Shown here piece after piece: positions 1 to 5,732 of a stretch of 6,367 nucleotides of DNA. Source of the stretch: Planctomycetota bacterium (GTDB taxonomy: Bacteria > Planctomycetota > GCA-002687715 > DRQF01); NCBI GenBank assembly GCA_015485455.1, contig WFTN01000004.1:1-6367 (forward strand), written 5' to 3'. Position 1 is the stretch's first letter. Each line of letters opens with the position of its first letter. The notes under the pieces are model-generated. The model worked only from the letters and a program-made list of their open reading frames with translations. It did no database searches and was not told the DNA's origin. Position numbers and translations under genes: made by a program.

Positions 1-557
1 GTCTTCAAGGGGTGAGAGACATGCTCGATGACATCCCAAAGAGCGATGACATCAAATGGACCCTTGATTGGAGCATCTTCCAGTTTGCTCGTATGGATCG
101 TCTTGAGTTCAAGGACGTCCCGTGAGAATTGAGCAGCCTTTTCTGAAATCTCAATGCCCTCGACGTTGAAACCCCGTCGTTGCATTTCTTTCAAGAAGAA
201 GCCCCCAGCAGAACCAACTTCTAAGAGCCGTCCGGACTTCTTGTGGCGTTGCACGAAATCGGCCTTCATGGCGAAAGTGCGTTTGTGCAGCTCGCCGTCC
301 TCCAAGTATTTGTCGTAACCATAGTCGGCAGGGTTACCGCTATCGTAATAGTCCCAGGCGTAGACTAAATGGAGATGAGATTCAGGGATTCGGGGCGTGA
401 CATAGACGAAGCTGCATTGGCGGCAGCGTGCCACGGTGAAAGGAGGTGATGATTCGATGACGTCATAAACGTCATGGTCGCACATGAGGCAAGTGACGTC
501 TTCCAGGGGAAGTTCTTCTCGCAAATAGGAGAGTATTCCTGTCGTCTTGCCAGTCAT
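1..557 (-). CDS. Class I SAM-dependent methyltransferase with N-terminal zinc-ribbon (partial, C-terminus beyond left edge)
   Basis: My translation of the minus strand from ATG at 557 stays open for 185 codons to the window edge, so the C-terminus is missing. Seen: a four-cysteine N-terminal module (Cys23, Cys26, Cys45, Cys48; two CxxC knuckles) that should bind zinc, then a Rossmann methyltransferase fold. SAM motif I is LLEVGSAGGFFL (111-122), the acidic end of beta-2 is in GIEIS (134-138, Glu136), and the post-motif strand is DVIALWDVIEHV (169-180). This matches the Methyltransf_23-like proteins common in glycan loci, where such enzymes methylate sugars or sugar nucleotides; the substrate here is unknown. 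The start lies one base after the TAA of the upstream oxidoreductase (TAA-C-ATG) and has only a weak ribosome binding site (CGGA), which suggests translational coupling. Family call is strong; role is inferred from context. Confidence 0.9.
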   Translation of the reverse strand, partial: MTGKTTGILSYLREELPLEDVTCLMCDHDVYDVIESSPPFTVARCRQCSFVYVTPRIPESHLHLVYAWDYYDSGNPADYGYDKYLEDGELHKRTFAMKADFVQRHKKSGRLLEVGSAGGFFLKEMQRRGFNVEGIEISEKAAQFSRDVLELKTIHTSKLEDAPIKGPFDVIALWDVIEHVSHPLK

Positions 558-558
558 G

Positions 559-1983
559 TTATCCGAAGTACTCGTCGCCAGTTGCCACTGCCCGATGGTT
601 AGCATCTTGGCCAATCAGTCCATCGGCGGCCGTAAAGCCCATGGCGATTGAGTGGTCCATGTTGTTGTACTTGAAGAGGCCCTGGCGTCCGGTTGTTTCG
701 ATGTTTTCTAAACCATCGACGAAGCCTAAGACTGGATCCAAGTGCTCTTTGTAGTCAAGGGTGTAGAGGGGGTAGGCGAAGAATTCTCGGTGAGTGAAAG
801 TTTCAAGGACGTCTGAATCTTCAATGAGGCCAATCTTGATCAAGTCCTTGACAGCGACTTCTCGCAATTCGTCGTCGCTCTTGTTCCAGATTTCGTCGCC
901 GAAGTCACAGGTGATTTCTGCGCAGATGAGAGTTTTGTCAGCAGGTGCACAATCGTCGCTGAAGTTCTTTGGTTCAGACAGCCGGTGAACGGTGAGGGTA
1001 TCTTCTGGAATGTAAATCCAGTGATCGTGGGTGAACTGGGGCCGATCGAGAATCATGAAAACGAAGACCATGCTTCGGTGCCCGAGTTTGTTCTTATGTT
1101 CGGTGATACTTGCAGGAACAGCATCACCACAAAGCTCGATGAGCTTGGTCAGGGGCATTGTGTTGAGGACCATGCCCGCCAAAATATCCCGTTGCTCACC
1201 ATCCTTATCAGTGACTTGAACGCCCAGGACCTTGCCATCCTCAATGATGAACTTGTCGACATGGGTGGATAAATGGACTTCGGCACCGTTCTTGATGGCT
1301 GAATTCTTGTAGGCGATGGCTAATTCGCCGATACCACCCTTTTCGGGGTAGTAGAATTGTGACACCAAGCTTCGGACTTCACCTTTCGGACGAAACACAG
1401 ATTTGATGATGGTGTCCAAAAGAGAGGCTTGGCTAATGCGCTGGGATGCCCAGTCCGCAGAAATCTCTGTGCATGGCATACCCCAGGTCTTTTCGGTGTA
1501 GACGCCAAAGAAAACTTCGTAGAGCTTGCGACCGAAGCGCCGAACCACCCATTCTTCGAAGTTGCGGTCTTTGGGCTTGGTGAAAATGTTCTTGATGGAC
1601 TGGACGCCGTAGTCCCAGATGGCTCGCATCATGACCAGCTTGGGGAGCTGCTTCAGGGCTTTTCCTAGTTGAAGAGGGTAGTCGAAGAATTGGTTGTAGA
1701 GGAAGATCCGTGACACACGGTCACGCATGACTTTGTTTTCTCCTAGAACTGCCAAAGTCTCTTCGTTGACGCGCTCGTCTGTTGTGTGGAAACGGTGGGG
1801 ACCAATGTCGTACCAGAAAGTGCCATGTTCCGATTCATGCTTGAGGCTCTTGGCCAAACCACCGGCTTCGGGCTCTCTTTCGACCACGATCACTTTGCGG
1901 CCAGAACGTGCAAGTTGATGGGCAGCGGTGGTGCCCGCTAACCCGGCGCCGATTATCAGAATAGTCTCGTCTGAATTGGACAT
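559..1983 (-). CDS. FAD-dependent oxidoreductase, protoporphyrinogen oxidase / UDP-galactopyranose mutase-like
   Basis: Encodes 474 residues. The N-terminus is a Rossmann dinucleotide-binding site: GxGxxG at Gly12-Gly14-Gly17, the ribose-binding acid Glu35, then the amine-oxidase-type EAGGLAKS (39-46) and a YDIGPHRFH segment (58-66). A central motif, KTWGMPCTEISADWASQRI (165-183), is typical of the flavoproteins found in polysaccharide clusters that are annotated as NAD(P)/FAD-dependent oxidoreductase or mutase-like. The C-terminal FAD motif GRQGLFKYNNMDHSIAMG lies at about 432-449. No signal peptide; cytoplasmic. It probably oxidises, reduces or rearranges a sugar nucleotide or glycan intermediate, but the substrate cannot be read from sequence. 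Start: an in-frame TTG at 2001 would add six residues, but ATG at 1983 follows AAGGGA with a 6-base spacer, so I use it. First gene of a two-gene operon with the methyltransferase, divergent from the export genes. Confidence 0.88.
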   Translation of the reverse strand: MSNSDETILIIGAGLAGTTAAHQLARSGRKVIVVEREPEAGGLAKSLKHESEHGTFWYDIGPHRFHTTDERVNEETLAVLGENKVMRDRVSRIFLYNQFFDYPLQLGKALKQLPKLVMMRAIWDYGVQSIKNIFTKPKDRNFEEWVVRRFGRKLYEVFFGVYTEKTWGMPCTEISADWASQRISQASLLDTIIKSVFRPKGEVRSLVSQFYYPEKGGIGELAIAYKNSAIKNGAEVHLSTHVDKFIIEDGKVLGVQVTDKDGEQRDILAGMVLNTMPLTKLIELCGDAVPASITEHKNKLGHRSMVFVFMILDRPQFTHDHWIYIPEDTLTVHRLSEPKNFSDDCAPADKTLICAEITCDFGDEIWNKSDDELREVAVKDLIKIGLIEDSDVLETFTHREFFAYPLYTLDYKEHLDPVLGFVDGLENIETTGRQGLFKYNNMDHSIAMGFTAADGLIGQDANHRAVATGDEYFG

Positions 1984-1989
1984 CAGAAT

Positions 1990-1995
1990 TCCCTT
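1990..1995 (-). promoter_or_regulatory. Ribosome binding site of the FAD oxidoreductase
   Basis: On the minus strand AAGGGA stands six bases before ATG at 1983. It decides the start in favour of ATG 1983. The alternative TTG at 2001 lies upstream of this site and has no comparable purine run before it. Confidence 0.7.
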
Positions 1996-2204
1996 GGCCA
2001 AGATCGAACATGCTGAACCGCGAGAAATTCACGGATCCTCATTCTTGCATCGGCGCAGAACCAGTACAAAGTAAGCACAAATCAAGTAAAGAACTGGACT
2101 AAAGCCATCTTGCCATTCAGTTTTGTCGTCCCGAATGGCGAATAACTCGGTGGAGGCTGAGTTTTGCTCTGCCAGACACATTTCTTGGGTTGATCTGGTT
2201 CTAT

Positions 2205-2227
2205 TTGGACAAACTGCGATTGTCCAA
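2205..2227. promoter_or_regulatory. Operator-like perfect inverted repeat, TTGGACAA-N7-TTGTCCAA
   Basis: Two perfect 8-base arms (2205-2212 and 2220-2227) flank a 7-base centre. The arm centres are 15 bp apart, somewhat over one helical turn, and the site lies in the middle of the divergent region. This would suit a dimeric regulator controlling one or both operons. It could also form a hairpin in RNA. It has no T-run, so it is not a terminator. No regulator gene is in the window, so its role is inferred only from symmetry and place. Confidence 0.45.
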
Positions 2228-2365
2228 TGCGTACGCTGAGGAAAAAGCCCCTGTTGTGAGACTTTGACCAAGGAGAGAATAACACGCCTGAGTTAAGCCA
2301 ACAACAAGATCTTCCCTGGTCGTCTAGTCATAATGTATTACAAGTAAAGGACTTGGAGAGCTTGA

Positions 2366-2413
2366 ATGGTTTGGCGGGCAGTGCTAATCTCCCTTGACCT
2401 TCGCTTTTTCTGA
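2366..2413 (+). CDS. Putative 15-residue leader peptide before the export operon
   Basis: A short frame, MVWRAVLISLDLRFF, starts at ATG 2366 and ends with TGA at 2411-2413. It has a strong ribosome binding site: GGAGAG at 2355-2360 with a 5-base spacer, the same motif and spacing as used by the ATPase gene downstream. The stop lies two bases before a terminator-like hairpin (2416-2435), so a ribosome translating its end would cover the hairpin's 5' arm. This is the layout of leader-peptide attenuators. The peptide has three Leu, two Arg, two Val and a terminal Phe-Phe, but no long run of one amino acid that would name the sensed signal. A chance ORF of this length is easy to find; the ribosome binding site and position are what support it. 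Confidence 0.45.
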   Translation: MVWRAVLISLDLRFF

Positions 2414-2415
2414 CT

Positions 2416-2440
2416 CCCCTAAGTAGGCTTAGGGGCTTTT
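2416..2440 (+). terminator. Terminator-like hairpin upstream of the permease (putative attenuator)
   Basis: CCCCTAAG (2416-2423) and CTTAGGGG (2428-2435) form a perfect 8-bp stem with a TAGG loop, followed by CTTTT (2436-2440). The T-run is short, so termination may be partial. It works only in the plus direction; the minus strand has no T-run after the stem. No plus-strand gene precedes it except the 15-codon leader ORF, and the permease starts 20 bases further on. It therefore most likely acts inside the leader of the export operon, or ends a small RNA made from the divergent region. Confidence 0.6.
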
Positions 2441-2460
2441 GCCTGGTTCCGAGACGATTG

Positions 2461-3357
2461 ATGGATCTAATTAAGCAGTGCATACGCTTTCGTGAGATGC
2501 TCTCGTCCTTTATCCGGCGGGAGTTGCGGCAGCGCTATGTCGGCTCGATTATTGGCTGGCCTTGGCCATTTTTGCAGCCTTTGATCATGCTGGGCGTCTA
2601 TTATGTGGTCTTTGTTCAGCTCCTCGATCAAAAACTGGACCAAAGATGGAATGAGATGATCGTCGAAGCTTTGGGGGTCGACACCGCAACAGGGGACATT
2701 TTTAACGTCCTTTTGCTTTGCTGCGGTCTCTTGCCGTGGCTGATGACAGCAGAGTTCTTGGTGCGATCTTCGAATACAATCCCAGAGAACGGCAACTTGG
2801 TCAAGAAGGTTGCTTTCCCTTCGGAACTCCTTTCGATTTCCTTGATTGGCGCCTATGCCATCAATCTGGTGGTTATCTTTTCCGTCTTCTGCGGCATCAC
2901 GTGGCTGACGACTCCTTACATATCGAACTTGATATGGATGTTCCCTTTGGTGGTGGTCTGTCACATTGCCTTCCTCTTAGGGCTCGGTTACTTGCTTTCC
3001 ACAGCCAACGTCTTCGTGCGCGATGTCAACCAACTGGCACCTCTTGTGATCAATCTGTGGTTCTTCTTAACGCCCATTGTCTACGTCAAAGAATCGTTGC
3101 TCTTTGGCAACCCCGATGCCACTTGGGTTTGGGTCTTCGACGTGAACCCTATGGCCTACATGGTTGATCTCTATCGCTATACCCTCATTTTCCCCGAAGA
3201 AATTCGATGGACAGTCGAAGGGGGCAAGCGGGTGAACGTTTCAGTGGCAGACGTCTGGCAATTATTAGGTGTCTTCGCCCTTATTTCCTTCACCACGTTG
3301 TTCGTGGGTTACCATACATTTATGGCGAACAAGCATAAGTTCGCCGACGAGATTTAG
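2461..3357 (+). CDS. wzm: Polysaccharide ABC exporter permease, Wzm-like (ABC-2 type)
   Basis: Encodes 298 residues of an ABC-2 type integral membrane subunit that, with its ATPase, moves a lipid-linked polysaccharide across the inner membrane. Seen: the amphipathic N-terminal stretch RRELRQRYVGSIIGWPWPFL (19-38), typical of Wzm/TagG/KpsM proteins, then about six hydrophobic spans (roughly 40-55, 81-97, 123-145, 155-180, 192-207, 268-285). Also seen are a GNLVKKVAFPSE segment (111-122), NVFVRDVNQLAP before span five, a NPMAYMVDLYRY segment, and the usual family ending FADEI. Between spans one and two there is a charged insert of about 25 residues (56-80), longer than in typical members. Start: ATG 2461, preceded by a modest GAGA at 2451-2454; the TTG directly before it (2458) is less likely. 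First large gene of the export operon, behind a leader ORF and hairpin. The symbol reflects family and context, not a proven orthologue. Confidence 0.92.
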   Translation: MDLIKQCIRFREMLSSFIRRELRQRYVGSIIGWPWPFLQPLIMLGVYYVVFVQLLDQKLDQRWNEMIVEALGVDTATGDIFNVLLLCCGLLPWLMTAEFLVRSSNTIPENGNLVKKVAFPSELLSISLIGAYAINLVVIFSVFCGITWLTTPYISNLIWMFPLVVVCHIAFLLGLGYLLSTANVFVRDVNQLAPLVINLWFFLTPIVYVKESLLFGNPDATWVWVFDVNPMAYMVDLYRYTLIFPEEIRWTVEGGKRVNVSVADVWQLLGVFALISFTTLFVGYHTFMANKHKFADEI

Positions 3358-3362
3358 AATAA

Positions 3363-3377
3363 CCGGCGTTGTGCCGG
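3363..3377 (+). promoter_or_regulatory. Intercistronic GC hairpin between permease and ATPase
   Basis: CCGGC (3363-3367) pairs with GCCGG (3373-3377). A G-U pair can extend the stem to six, leaving a TTG loop. It lies five bases after the permease stop and ends two bases before the GGAGAG site of the ATPase. There is no T-run, so it is not an intrinsic terminator. It could shield the mRNA or tune ribosome loading on the ATPase gene; this is inferred from position. Confidence 0.4.
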
Positions 3378-3379
3378 AT

Positions 3380-3385
3380 GGAGAG
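3380..3385 (+). promoter_or_regulatory. Ribosome binding site that points to an ATT start for the ATPase
   Basis: GGAGAG lies five bases before ATT at 3391. The spacing is near ideal and identical to that of the leader ORF. No ATG, GTG or TTG occurs in the ATPase frame between the permease stop (3355-3357) and ATG 3508, while the conserved N-terminus begins right after 3391. Confidence 0.65.
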
Positions 3386-3390
3386 TTGTC

Positions 3391-4596
3391 ATTAGCGGGC
3401 CAAGTGTAGTCGTCAAAGATCTGGGCAAGTGCTATCGCCTTTATCCTGATCCTAAAGCACGCCTCAAAGAGTTTCTCTGCTTCGGCAAGAAGAAATTCCA
3501 CAAAGAAATGTGGGCCCTTCGTGACATCAATTTCGAATTGTGGCCTGGACAAGCCCTCGGGGTCATCGGCGTCAATGGTGCTGGCAAGTCCACTCTTTTG
3601 AAGATTCTCACCGGGACCTCAAAGGAGACGGAGGGATCGTTCCAAACCAATGGCACAGTCTCTTCTATGCTTGAGCTTGGTGCTGGGTTTCACCCAGAGT
3701 TTAGCGGTAAGGACAACATTTACCTCAATGCTGCTGTGCAAGGGATTCCAGCCAAACAGGTTAAAGAACGCTACGACGAGATTGCTGAATTCTCGGAGTT
3801 AGGTGAGTTCTTAGATCGCCCTATCCGGACCTACTCATCCGGCATGGCTATGCGCCTTGGGTTCGCGGCGTCCATGCTTGTTGACCCCGATATTCTTATC
3901 TTGGATGAAGTCTTGGCCGTGGGGGACGCGCATTTCCAGAAGAAGTGCATGGACAAGTTCGCTGAGTTCCGTTCCAAGGATAAGACAATCTTGTTCGTCA
4001 GTCATAGCGTCTATCACATTCGCGAAATCTGTGATCGTGCGATCTGGATTCACGAAGGCAAGATGGTCATGGATGGCAATCCCATTGAAGTGACGGATGA
4101 GTACGAAAACATCCTCCTTCAGTTGGAAGCTGACTACTTCAACAAACGGGAATCTGTCACTGGCAATCTTGTGAATGGTTTGGCAGCTATCGAAGACGTG
4201 TCCCTCTATTTGGGGGACGAGTCCATAGCATCCAAAGAGTTCAGCACTGGGGATAGCATTACTCTTAAGTTTCGCTACACCAACCCCGAAGCTGATGAAG
4301 CTGTCTTTCCGATGATTGCTGTACTGCGCAATGATGGCACTCTTGTTTTTGCTGCCCGTCCGGAATCAGCACTGCAAACGGGGCAAGAAACCAACGAAGT
4401 CGTATTGCGAATTCCACGGCTTCAGTTGTTGTCTGGCGAATATATGATCGACGCCTTTATCACCGACAAGACAGCGGCCCATTTCATCGATCAGCGCCAG
4501 AAAGCCGCACGCTTTAAGGTGACTCATGAAGGTCTGCATAAGGGCATTTTCCTCGCTGAAACGATCTGGGACCACGACGCCAACAAGAAAGTCTGA
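3391..4596 (+). CDS. wzt: Polysaccharide ABC exporter ATPase, Wzt-like, with C-terminal glycan-recognition domain; probable ATT start
   Basis: From ATT 3391 this encodes 401 residues. The nucleotide-binding domain (about 1-240) has beta-1 and the adenine-stacking Tyr15 in VVVKDLGKCYRLY, Walker A GVNGAGKST (60-68), ELGAGFHPEFSG (95-106) in the Q-loop region, signature YSSGM (148-152), Walker B with catalytic Glu (ILILDE, 168-173), D-loop AVGD (176-179) and switch His205. Residues about 264-395 form a beta-rich domain ending in LLSGEY (346-351) and a conserved Trp393, like the Wzt C-terminal domain that binds the glycan's non-reducing end in systems such as E. coli O9a. It powers export with the permease just upstream. 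Starting at ATG 3508 would delete beta-1 and Tyr15, so the start must be further upstream. ATT 3391 has the ribosome binding site; a G at 3393 would make it ATG, so a sequence error or recent mutation is possible. The function call is secure; the exact start is less so. Confidence 0.92.
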   Translation: MSGPSVVVKDLGKCYRLYPDPKARLKEFLCFGKKKFHKEMWALRDINFELWPGQALGVIGVNGAGKSTLLKILTGTSKETEGSFQTNGTVSSMLELGAGFHPEFSGKDNIYLNAAVQGIPAKQVKERYDEIAEFSELGEFLDRPIRTYSSGMAMRLGFAASMLVDPDILILDEVLAVGDAHFQKKCMDKFAEFRSKDKTILFVSHSVYHIREICDRAIWIHEGKMVMDGNPIEVTDEYENILLQLEADYFNKRESVTGNLVNGLAAIEDVSLYLGDESIASKEFSTGDSITLKFRYTNPEADEAVFPMIAVLRNDGTLVFAARPESALQTGQETNEVVLRIPRLQLLSGEYMIDAFITDKTAAHFIDQRQKAARFKVTHEGLHKGIFLAETIWDHDANKKV

Positions 4597-4598
4597 CC

Positions 4599-5732
4599 AT
4601 GAGTGTTGATCTCTCCATTGTCATCGTCAATTTCAATACGGCTCACTTTCTCTTCCCGTTGATGGACAGCATTCACAAGCAAGAGTGGACCATTGATGGG
4701 CGTCCTGGCACCTGTGAAGTCATTGTTGTTGACAACGCTTCCAAAGGTGAAGATGCGGCTATGGTGGCGCCCCTGAAGGCTCAGGGGATGAAGTACATCC
4801 AGAACACCATGAATGTGGGCTACGGGCAGGCCAATAATCAAGGCTTTGCCGTCTCATCCGGGCGCTATCACATGATTCTCAATCCAGACTGCTGCTTCTT
4901 GCCCGGTTGCTTTCAGGAAATCATTGGCCATCTGGAATCGAACCCGGATAGCGCTATGGTAGGGCCCTTGGCATTCATGGATCCGGAGGCCACTTGCATG
5001 ATGCCTCCGAATGAGATGCCTACCCCCGAACTTTTCGCCTTTCAAACTCGAGCACAAATCGACCTTGAATGCGCCTTGAAGAACTTGGCAACTCGAACGA
5101 AGTTCGCCTACGAATATTGGGCCGCAACGGAGCCCAAAGAGATGCAGATGCTCTCTGGGTCTTGCCTTACTTTCCGCCGGGAGCTGTTTGCTAGCGAACT
5201 CCCTTTTGATCCAGGATATCCTCTTTACTACGAAGACACGGACATGTTCATGCGGCTGCGAGCTGCTGGCAAGAAAATGGTCCACCTTCCTGGGGCTCGA
5301 ATGCTTCACTATTGGTCGCAAAGTGCGGATGGACATGCGCGAGGTGCCGAATATCGTCACCAGATATCAGCTTGCCGATTTTACACCAAGTTCTTTGGCG
5401 CTGAAGGCCTCAAGGCCTACCGTGAGAATCTGGCCCTCAGCCTCGAATACCGTGAGCGCGGGGAACATGTGGTCCCCTTTGAGTTCCAGCCGATTTCTGT
5501 AGGTACCGAACCACCAACGTTTCATGTTGAGGATGGGCACAGCAACTTCTTTGTGGAATTCGCTGGCAACCCGATTTTTACTTTGGCCGTGGGTATGTTC
5601 CCGACCGAGCCTAAGTCTTTCACAGTGTCGTCTGTGATGTGGCAACAAATCGGGCCGGGCAATTATTGGATTCGCATCATCGATTGCGACACCTTAGAAA
5701 CCGTTCACGCCTGGGTTATCACCAAGAGTTAG
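4599..5732 (+). CDS. GT2-family glycosyltransferase (rhamnosyltransferase-like) with C-terminal beta-rich extension
   Basis: Encodes 377 residues of a GT-A fold glycosyltransferase, cytoplasmic, with no membrane span seen. Motifs: SIVIVNFNT (6-14), the nucleotide-binding VVDNAS (43-48), NVGYGQANNQG (72-82), the DxD-equivalent NPD (95-97), LSGSCLTFRR (185-194) and the catalytic-region LYYEDTDMFMRLRAAG (209-224). This set is typical of GT2 enzymes such as rhamnosyltransferases that build O-antigen or similar chains; the donor and acceptor cannot be read. After the catalytic domain and a short helical part there is a tail of about 85 residues (about 293-377) that looks like a small beta-sandwich and is absent from standard GT2 enzymes of this type. 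ATG 4599 lies two bases after the ATPase stop with only a weak purine site, so translational coupling is likely. The stop codon overlaps that of the converging RND gene. Confidence 0.9.
   Translation: MSVDLSIVIVNFNTAHFLFPLMDSIHKQEWTIDGRPGTCEVIVVDNASKGEDAAMVAPLKAQGMKYIQNTMNVGYGQANNQGFAVSSGRYHMILNPDCCFLPGCFQEIIGHLESNPDSAMVGPLAFMDPEATCMMPPNEMPTPELFAFQTRAQIDLECALKNLATRTKFAYEYWAATEPKEMQMLSGSCLTFRRELFASELPFDPGYPLYYEDTDMFMRLRAAGKKMVHLPGARMLHYWSQSADGHARGAEYRHQISACRFYTKFFGAEGLKAYRENLALSLEYRERGEHVVPFEFQPISVGTEPPTFHVEDGHSNFFVEFAGNPIFTLAVGMFPTEPKSFTVSSVMWQQIGPGNYWIRIIDCDTLETVHAWVITKS

Larger units (their letters stand above)
1984..2365. other. Divergent intergenic control region
   Basis: These 382 bases separate the start of the minus-strand oxidoreductase from the plus-strand leader ORF. 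I see no convincing protein gene here. The longest minus-strand frame (2029-2271, 80 codons) opens with TTG, has no ribosome binding site and resembles nothing I know. The stretch holds a perfect 8-bp inverted repeat (2205-2227) and the segment 2243-2252, which is complementary to the downstream hairpin. Promoters for both operons should lie here, but no clear -35/-10 pair is visible. The best -10-like hexamer on the plus strand is CATAAT at 2329-2334, without a good -35 at standard spacing. Confidence 0.6.
2243..2440 (+). repeat. Ten-base inverted repeat pair: 2243-2252 complementary to 2431-2440
   Basis: AAAAGCCCCT at 2243-2252 is the exact reverse complement of AGGGGCTTTT at 2431-2440, and G2253 could add a G-U pair with T2430. 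The downstream copy is the 3' arm plus T-run of the terminator-like hairpin. In a transcript starting upstream of 2243 the two could pair and compete with the hairpin. Alternatively the pair could be short terminal inverted repeats of a roughly 198-bp non-coding element; I see no clear target-site duplication at its flanks. The match is seen; both explanations are inference. Confidence 0.45.

Noticed and set aside
559..1983. Naming the flavoprotein glf (UDP-galactopyranose mutase)
   Set aside because: The motif set fits the broader mutase-like / amine-oxidase-like flavoproteins better than true Glf, so I give no symbol.
1983..2001. TTG at 2001 as start of the flavoprotein
   Set aside because: The ATG at 1983 has a well-spaced AAGGGA site and begins just before the Rossmann motif, as is normal for the family.
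2029..2271. An 80-codon minus-strand frame with a hydrophobic stretch near its end (VLYLICAYFVLVL)
   Set aside because: It starts with TTG, has no ribosome binding site, overlaps the palindrome and complementary segments, and resembles no family I know. A single-span small protein is not excluded but not supported.
2373..2384. GGCGGGCAGTGC as a possible ops/JUMPstart element for RfaH, as in many polysaccharide operons
   Set aside because: Only the first five bases fit the ops core GGCGGTAGC; the TAG part is missing, and the sequence lies inside the leader ORF.
2467..2964. Long antisense frames inside the permease, and similarly in the glycosyltransferase (4854-5360, minus)
   Set aside because: They lie fully opposite well-recognised genes and encode low-complexity, unfamiliar sequence; they are shadows of the coding strand.
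3355..3393. Read-through of the permease TAG to make a permease-ATPase fusion; both genes are in the same frame with only this stop between them
   Set aside because: The permease ends with the usual family tail (FADEI), the ATPase has its own strong ribosome binding site, and nothing indicates recoding of TAG.
3508..4596. ATPase start at the first in-frame ATG (3508)
   Set aside because: It would remove beta-strand 1 and the adenine-stacking Tyr of the ABC domain, which are clearly encoded upstream, and it has no good ribosome binding site.
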